Below are positions 59,411 to 64,000 of a stretch of 64,000 nt of DNA, one piece after another (the stretch's first letter is position 1; every line of letters begins with the position of its first letter). The stretch is from Neospora caninum Liverpool (taxonomy: Eukaryota > Apicomplexa > Conoidasida > Eucoccidiorida > Sarcocystidae), in contig NC_018396.1 in NCBI RefSeq assembly GCF_000208865.1, positions 3,405,101 through 3,469,100 on the forward strand, read 5' to 3'. Under the pieces are notes generated by a model. It saw only the letters and a list, made by a program, of their open reading frames with translations. It was not told the origin of the DNA and ran no database searches. Made by a program: the position numbers and the translations under genes.

Positions 59411-62400
59411 TGGCATATGCATGTAAACGAGAGCGCGTCTCTAGCGACTCCGGTAGGCCTGCAGTCTTCTTTTGTGTCTTGCCCCTGTCGATAGGCGAGA
59501 CTGTCGTCCCGTTTGTTCCTTCGCCCTGGGGCTGGGGTGTTGGGGTGATCGAGTCTCTGCGCCACACGACTTCGACACGAGGCCTGGCGCGGCTTTCGGG
59601 CCTTGACGGCTGTCGCGCTGGGCCCCGTTCCCGGTTTTTTCCTTCCCGTTTTCCTCTCTTGTCTCTTTCTGACTGATGGCCTCGCGTGATTGAGAACCGA
59701 GAAAAAGGTTGTGTCGAGGTCAGACACAACCTCGTCAATCGCCCGGTCCCTGTCTCTGTGTTTCTCGATCCTCTCGTCTGTGGCCCGGTCTTTTCGGTTC
59801 TCGACTTTCTCGCAGTGCTCTGGCAAGGCCTGAAGATCATGCTCTCCGCCAAGTTCGCTCAGGGGCAAATCAAGGTTGTTGACCACTTCAACCTTCAGTC
59901 TCACAAAACGAAGCACTGCGTCCGTCATTTGCGGCGCATCCTCGGTAGGCGCGCCGCGTTCTGTCTCTCTTCGCAGCGTCAGTGACTGGGAACCTTCGTC
60001 TTTGGATCCTTTGAGATGGCTCGGAAAGGCCTGCGTTGCACACGAGACGCCTGCGCAAGACTAGGTTACTGCTAGTTGAGACAGAGCTCCCAGGGTGTAC
60101 CGAAACGAAACGACGACGGCTGTGAACAGGAAGGGGCCGTGTCGACACACGGCTACCCTGGGCGAGACGGGCGTCTCTCGTCCAGCTGTGAGCCGTTGCG
60201 GAGGCCTTCTTCAGGGTGATGTCGAAGCGACTGTGTTTGCATGCACAGCCGCCTGTCGTGTCCGCGATTGCTGTCTCCCGTCTACCGGTGTGTGCCTTGA
60301 CAAAGACGGGTTGAAACGAAGCTGCGTCGGCAGAGCAACGGCGTCTCGATTCTTCCTTCTGCAGGCCGCAAATGCCCCTCGGCCCTTTTGGTCCACGAGG
60401 GGACGACGGACGTGAACGACAACTTCCGGTACGCGACGGCGCACATTCTCGCCGTTCGCCGCGAAAACGTCGAGGTAAGCCAGGAGACCTCGTATACAGG
60501 ACGAGGCAGGAAGTCTCGGAACTCCGAGACTCCCCGACGCGCTCACCTAAGGCATTTTTCGACACACATGTCGCCTCTTTTCTTCGTTGTTGGCCCATTC
60601 CGGAAGATGTCGACACTGGGGTCTCAGTGGGCAAGACGCCGATCTGGACGACACGTCCAGGATCTCGTCACACACGCACAAACTTGTACGCAAAATCGGG
60701 CTTCCGATCGGTCCAGGTCTCGGGGAGCGTCTCGCGCATGACGCGCGCGCCCCCGCGTCAGACAGCGGATGCGCACTCGAGAACGCAGTTCGCCTTTTCT
60801 GTCGTGTTGGGAGTCCGCTGCGCCTTTTTCTTACCTCGGCGCCCGCTTTCTTTGGAGTCGTGGTCTTCAGGGCGTCAACGTGTACAACCTCTTGAAGTAC
60901 CGCCAGCTGGTCATCACCGAGAAAGCTCTGCTGAAACTGATTTACAACATCCAAACGTACCCTGAGAAGCGCGGCTGGCTGCCGAAATACGCGACTCCGG
61001 ATGGCCGGCCGGCGCCCGTCCCGGAGAAGGTCGAAGGCTGGGATCGGGAGTGGAAGGAGATGAAGGAGCGCGAACGCAACGCCAAGTTCAGCAAAGTAAG
61101 GGCCCGGTTCGGGGTTATCCATCTCCGGGCCGAACCGGTCGCTCTCTCCTGCACGGGCGTGCCGTCTAGAAAGGCTCGGCCGCCTCGCAGGGAACCGGGG
61201 CGCTACTGCGTCGCCAGCGGGGAGTGTACCGGCGCCTGGTGCCTAAACGTGAAGCGTTTCTAAAGCGCGTTTGTCTTCTCTGCACGTCTCTAGGCGCTGC
61301 TTCGCGAACGAATTCTCAAGTGGAAATGGTCGGACGAAACAAAAGGAGCGATCGTAAGTCGAGCACGCCGCTGCCTTTTCTGCCTCGCTTTCCGAGTGCC
61401 TGTCTCCCCCTTCTCGCCTCTCCTTCACGCCTCCGTTGCCTTTGCTGCCCGTCGTCTGTGTCTGTCTGTGCACTGTATCTGGCTGTCTTTTTCTTTCTCT
61501 CTCTCGCACGCGAAAATGCGTTCAGAAAGTCCCCCGCGTCGATCCCTTCAAAGGGTTCCGCCTCGCGCGGTTTTCTCTCCACGAGCCGACGATGCCGTGG
61601 GAAAAATTTGAGGAAACCTACGTGGTAAGATCGGATGTGCTGGTCTCGACAGACACAGGCGTCAGGGGGCGGGTCGAAGCCACTGACGCCTGTGCTACCT
61701 GCCGCGCCTCAGTGGTGCGATTCACTCTCGCGAGGCCGGTGCGGCGGTGGAGGCGCCGAGAAAACAGTTTGTGCAAGGGATAAGTGCGTTCCAAATCCTG
61801 CATGGCTCTGAAAACAGTCGCCGGTGTTCAGGGCGGTTGAAAGCCGTTCTTGCCCCGCGCTCTCCACGCTGGAGCCTCCTAGTCCCCCCGAGAGAGCCGA
61901 CAGGCGACACTCGCACCCACCGACGGTTTCGTCTGTCTCTTTCCTTGTCTCTCCTCGACGCCTTCAGGGTTGACGAAAACGAGGCATGTGCACAGCTCTC
62001 TCTAGTCACCCTAGGCAGGACACTACCTTTCTTTGAGTGCCCGGGGGCTCCTGGGGTCGTGTCGCGAGGCCTGTGGCGCATTTTCACCCCTTGGACATGC
62101 GCCCCACTCTCGCTCTCGTTCTTTTCTCCTCCGCTGCCTTTCTCCTTCTGTGTGTCTGGCCTTTCCTTCGCTTCTCTTCTCCCGAGCTTCCCGTTCTCTG
62201 CTCGACGCGCTGGATCTGGTACGCGTGGCGCGCACTTTTCCTGTTCGCTCAGGACTCGGAACCGCTGGAGGACGAAGAGGAAGGAGACGTCTTCGACGAG
62301 GCTCAAACTCTCGGCGAAGTAAGGCAGATTCGGGAGAAGGCAGACTGGCAGCGAAAGCACAGAAAGGGGAACCAGACACCACCGGAAGCTGCAGTGATCA

Positions 62401-63317
62401 GCCCAAGAGAAAGGCCACAAGACCCGTCCTCAACCGCGGTCTCGTAGGGACGCACGAAACGTTTCGAGGAGACGTCAGGCAGTAAAGCGAGGCGGTGACA
62501 AGGCGACAAAGCGGGGGAAACAAGAAAGTCGCTATCCGCGCGCAGCGCAGCAGCGGGCGACTCGAGCGGAAGAGAAACGGAAGCCCGAAATGCTCGCGGG
62601 GGAGGGCGCGCGCGTCTTTTTCGGGGCACGGATTTTAGGCAAAAGTCGGAGCGACGGGCACTGGCGTTTTACTTGCGAGAGTTTCTCTGTTTGTGGTTTC
62701 GCTGTGCAGGAGGCTCAACGTCTGGACCGCCTAGACCATGAAGAACTCCCAAATGCGGCGGCATATGATGTCGCCAGCCTAACAGGTAAAGCGGAGACGA
62801 AACTCTCTGCTTCAAAAGCCGGGATTTTGGGGGGCCGATTTCCATTCGTTACAAGGTAATTCATAGGTTTTTGTATAGGGCGGTGTGAATGTGAATGTAG
62901 CTGTGGAGAGCAGCTGCATGAAACCATTGGTGTTTGTTCGAGAACTCCCGCGTGCTTAGTTGTACACTTTTCCGACCCCGGTGGCTCCTGAACGTGTGCT
63001 TGTACACATTCATGAATGTGAAACGGAACGATGCGACGGACTGCAGCGGTAGATTTCGATTGGCCTTTGGCCTTGTCAGGAGTGCATGCGCGTCACTGTG
63101 CGGCGGATTTTCTCTGTCAGATATGCCACTGACAGAGTGGATGAGGAGGCCGCGGCGGCTCGAAACCTTCCAGATGGAACAGACAGAGAAACGCGCAGGC
63201 AAAGGAGTTGTAGACAGCGGCGCAACTGACAATGAACACATCGACAGTGTCGAAGAGAACGATGAGGGAAAAGAATTCTTGCCTGCAGTGGACAGATACG
63301 TTCCGAACAAGTCTTGA
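56919..63317 (+). CDS. Mitochondrial ribosomal protein uL4m (L4/L1e family) with long extensions
   Basis: Component of the mitoribosomal large subunit near the exit tunnel. Eleven exons join in phase (2,361 nt, 786 aa): 56919-58053, 58625-58677, 59014-59224, 59816-59944, 60365-60474, 60871-61095, 61294-61353, 61526-61624, 62253-62318, 62710-62785, 63121-63317. The ATG has AAAAACATGGG context and starts an Arg/Ser/Ala-rich, acid-poor leader typical of a mitochondrial presequence. The uL4 fold spans about residues 350-570: VLEVPIYRFEVF, DIFGLALRPDILYR, RSGRARIGWRKAP, HDQRIKINKRLLWQGLKIML, KFAQGQIKVVDHF, CPSALLVHEG and GVNVYNLLKYRQLVITEKAL. The remainder is a charged C-terminal extension of about 200 aa containing an acidic segment. 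Apicoplast L4 is plastid-encoded in these parasites, which together with the leader favours the mitochondrion. Bacterial L4 is about 200 aa, so most of this protein is lineage-specific. Confidence 0.88.
58781..58837. repeat. Three tandem copies of a 19-bp minisatellite in uL4m intron 2
   Basis: TCGCCCCCCCCGCGTGCCT is repeated three times without change in the intron 58678-59013. Each unit has an eight-C run. Confidence 0.9.
59341..59408. repeat. (TA)n microsatellite in uL4m intron 3
   Basis: Alternating TATATA runs with short interruptions (TACGTAAATATACATT), between the exon ending 59224 and the exon starting 59816. Confidence 0.95.
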
Positions 63318-64000
63318 GTTTTTGTGGCTGAATGCCGTCTGGGTTCTCGAGTTCCGTGCTCGGTTCACTGCCAGCAGGCACGGTTGGAACGGTCGGCGCG
63401 GTCACCCTGCACGGGGTTCTCTGTCCTTTCTTTGGAAGGAGTGGGCGCGGTTCGTTCCGTGGCTTTTTTCATTCTGGCGCGTTAGTCGCAACGCACAGGA
63501 CGCACCTTTTCGTCTGAGTTGCGCGAAGCGCGCTGCCTGATGCCGTAGGTGGGAAACGGACGGAAGAACGGTTTACTGCGGACTCCAGATGTTGAGCCGA
63601 GAGGTCCGATTGGAAAGGCGCTGGGCACCCGCAACAGGGTGTACCCCTCTATCGTTTGCGAAACAAACTCACCAAATCTGAAATCCTTTTCAGCTAGAAT
63701 CGCGGACTGTCCTCCGCTATACGCTCCTGTGAAGGCCGGCAGGAGTGATATACGGGCACGAATTTGTCGAACCCCGATCGTTTCTTTCTTTATCCATTTC
63801 TAAGGACAAGCGGGATCGCTCGTGAATCTGCGCGTGGGGCAAAAAGCACGATTCCAAAGTCGTCCTGTGCCTGTGGCATCATGCACAGACACACGTCAAA
63901 TCTACTCGCGGCAAACAGGCAGTCCACGTCAGCTCCAGCGCACCAAAGTGCCTTGTCGTGTGTGAACTTGCTCGGTGAACGTAGCAGAAGTCCGTCAACG
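63318..64000. other. 3' flank of uL4m to window end
   Basis: Presumed uL4m 3' UTR and intergenic DNA. A short + strand frame at 63549-63803 has no domain or splice support and is not called. Confidence 0.5.

Noticed and set aside
1..64000. CRISPR arrays, insertion sequences, operons or ribosome-binding sites
   Set aside because: The DNA is eukaryotic with spliced genes; no direct-repeat array, transposase or prokaryotic signal was seen.

Overview
The window looks like nuclear chromosomal DNA of a coccidian apicomplexan (Toxoplasma, or its close relatives Neospora or Hammondia). It is GC-rich with many small introns, conventional GT-AG junctions behind pyrimidine tracts, long Ser/Arg/Glu-rich low-complexity proteins, (TA)n microsatellites confined to introns, and an LCCL-lectin 'CCp' gene of the kind found in apicomplexans. 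All gene models were built by hand from splice signals, reading phase and recalled family sequence. In every named gene the exon lengths sum to a multiple of three; NAA15 does so only with a weak, provisional donor.

Layout. (1) 862-5250, +: coiled-coil protein, five exons, about 703 aa. (2) 5251-7686: convergent intergenic region. (3) 7687-21337, -: one giant gene of three long exons (about 4,236 aa, Ser/Arg-rich) which would look like three genes if its two introns were missed. (4) 24585-33577, -: NAA15, the auxiliary TPR subunit of the NatA N-terminal acetyltransferase, 15 exons. (5) 34559-40517, -: secreted CCp1/CCp2-type protein, 24 exons, about 1,510 aa (discoidin, ricin B, discoidin, NEC, LCCL, two levanase-like domains, Cys-rich tail). 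(6) 41610-42543, -: RNA polymerase III subunit RPC31/RPC7, three exons. (7) 42699-43911: unresolved small locus, good splice signals on the - strand but open frames on both strands. (8) 44789-48159, -: ubiquilin/DSK2 (UBL, STI1-like Met-rich repeats, UBA), eight exons. (9) 49557-51365, +: 3'(2'),5'-bisphosphate nucleotidase (CysQ/BPNT1), six exons, divergent from DSK2. (10) 53040-54380, +: LYAR-type zinc-finger nucleolar protein, three exons. (11) 56919-63317, +: mitochondrial ribosomal protein uL4m, 11 exons, with a very long N-terminal extension.

The genes do not form a pathway. Most are housekeeping: co-translational acetylation, Pol III transcription, ubiquitin shuttling, PAP/nucleotide turnover, nucleolar function and mitochondrial translation. 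They are interspersed with three lineage-style genes: the coiled-coil protein, the giant SR-rich protein and the CCp protein. I see no CRISPR array, transposon, rRNA or tRNA gene. The most useful second looks are the 42.7-43.9 kb locus, the one-base phase conflict near the 3' end of NAA15, the giant three-exon ORF, the lectin architecture, and two AT-rich intergenic patches with perfect hairpins or palindromes.
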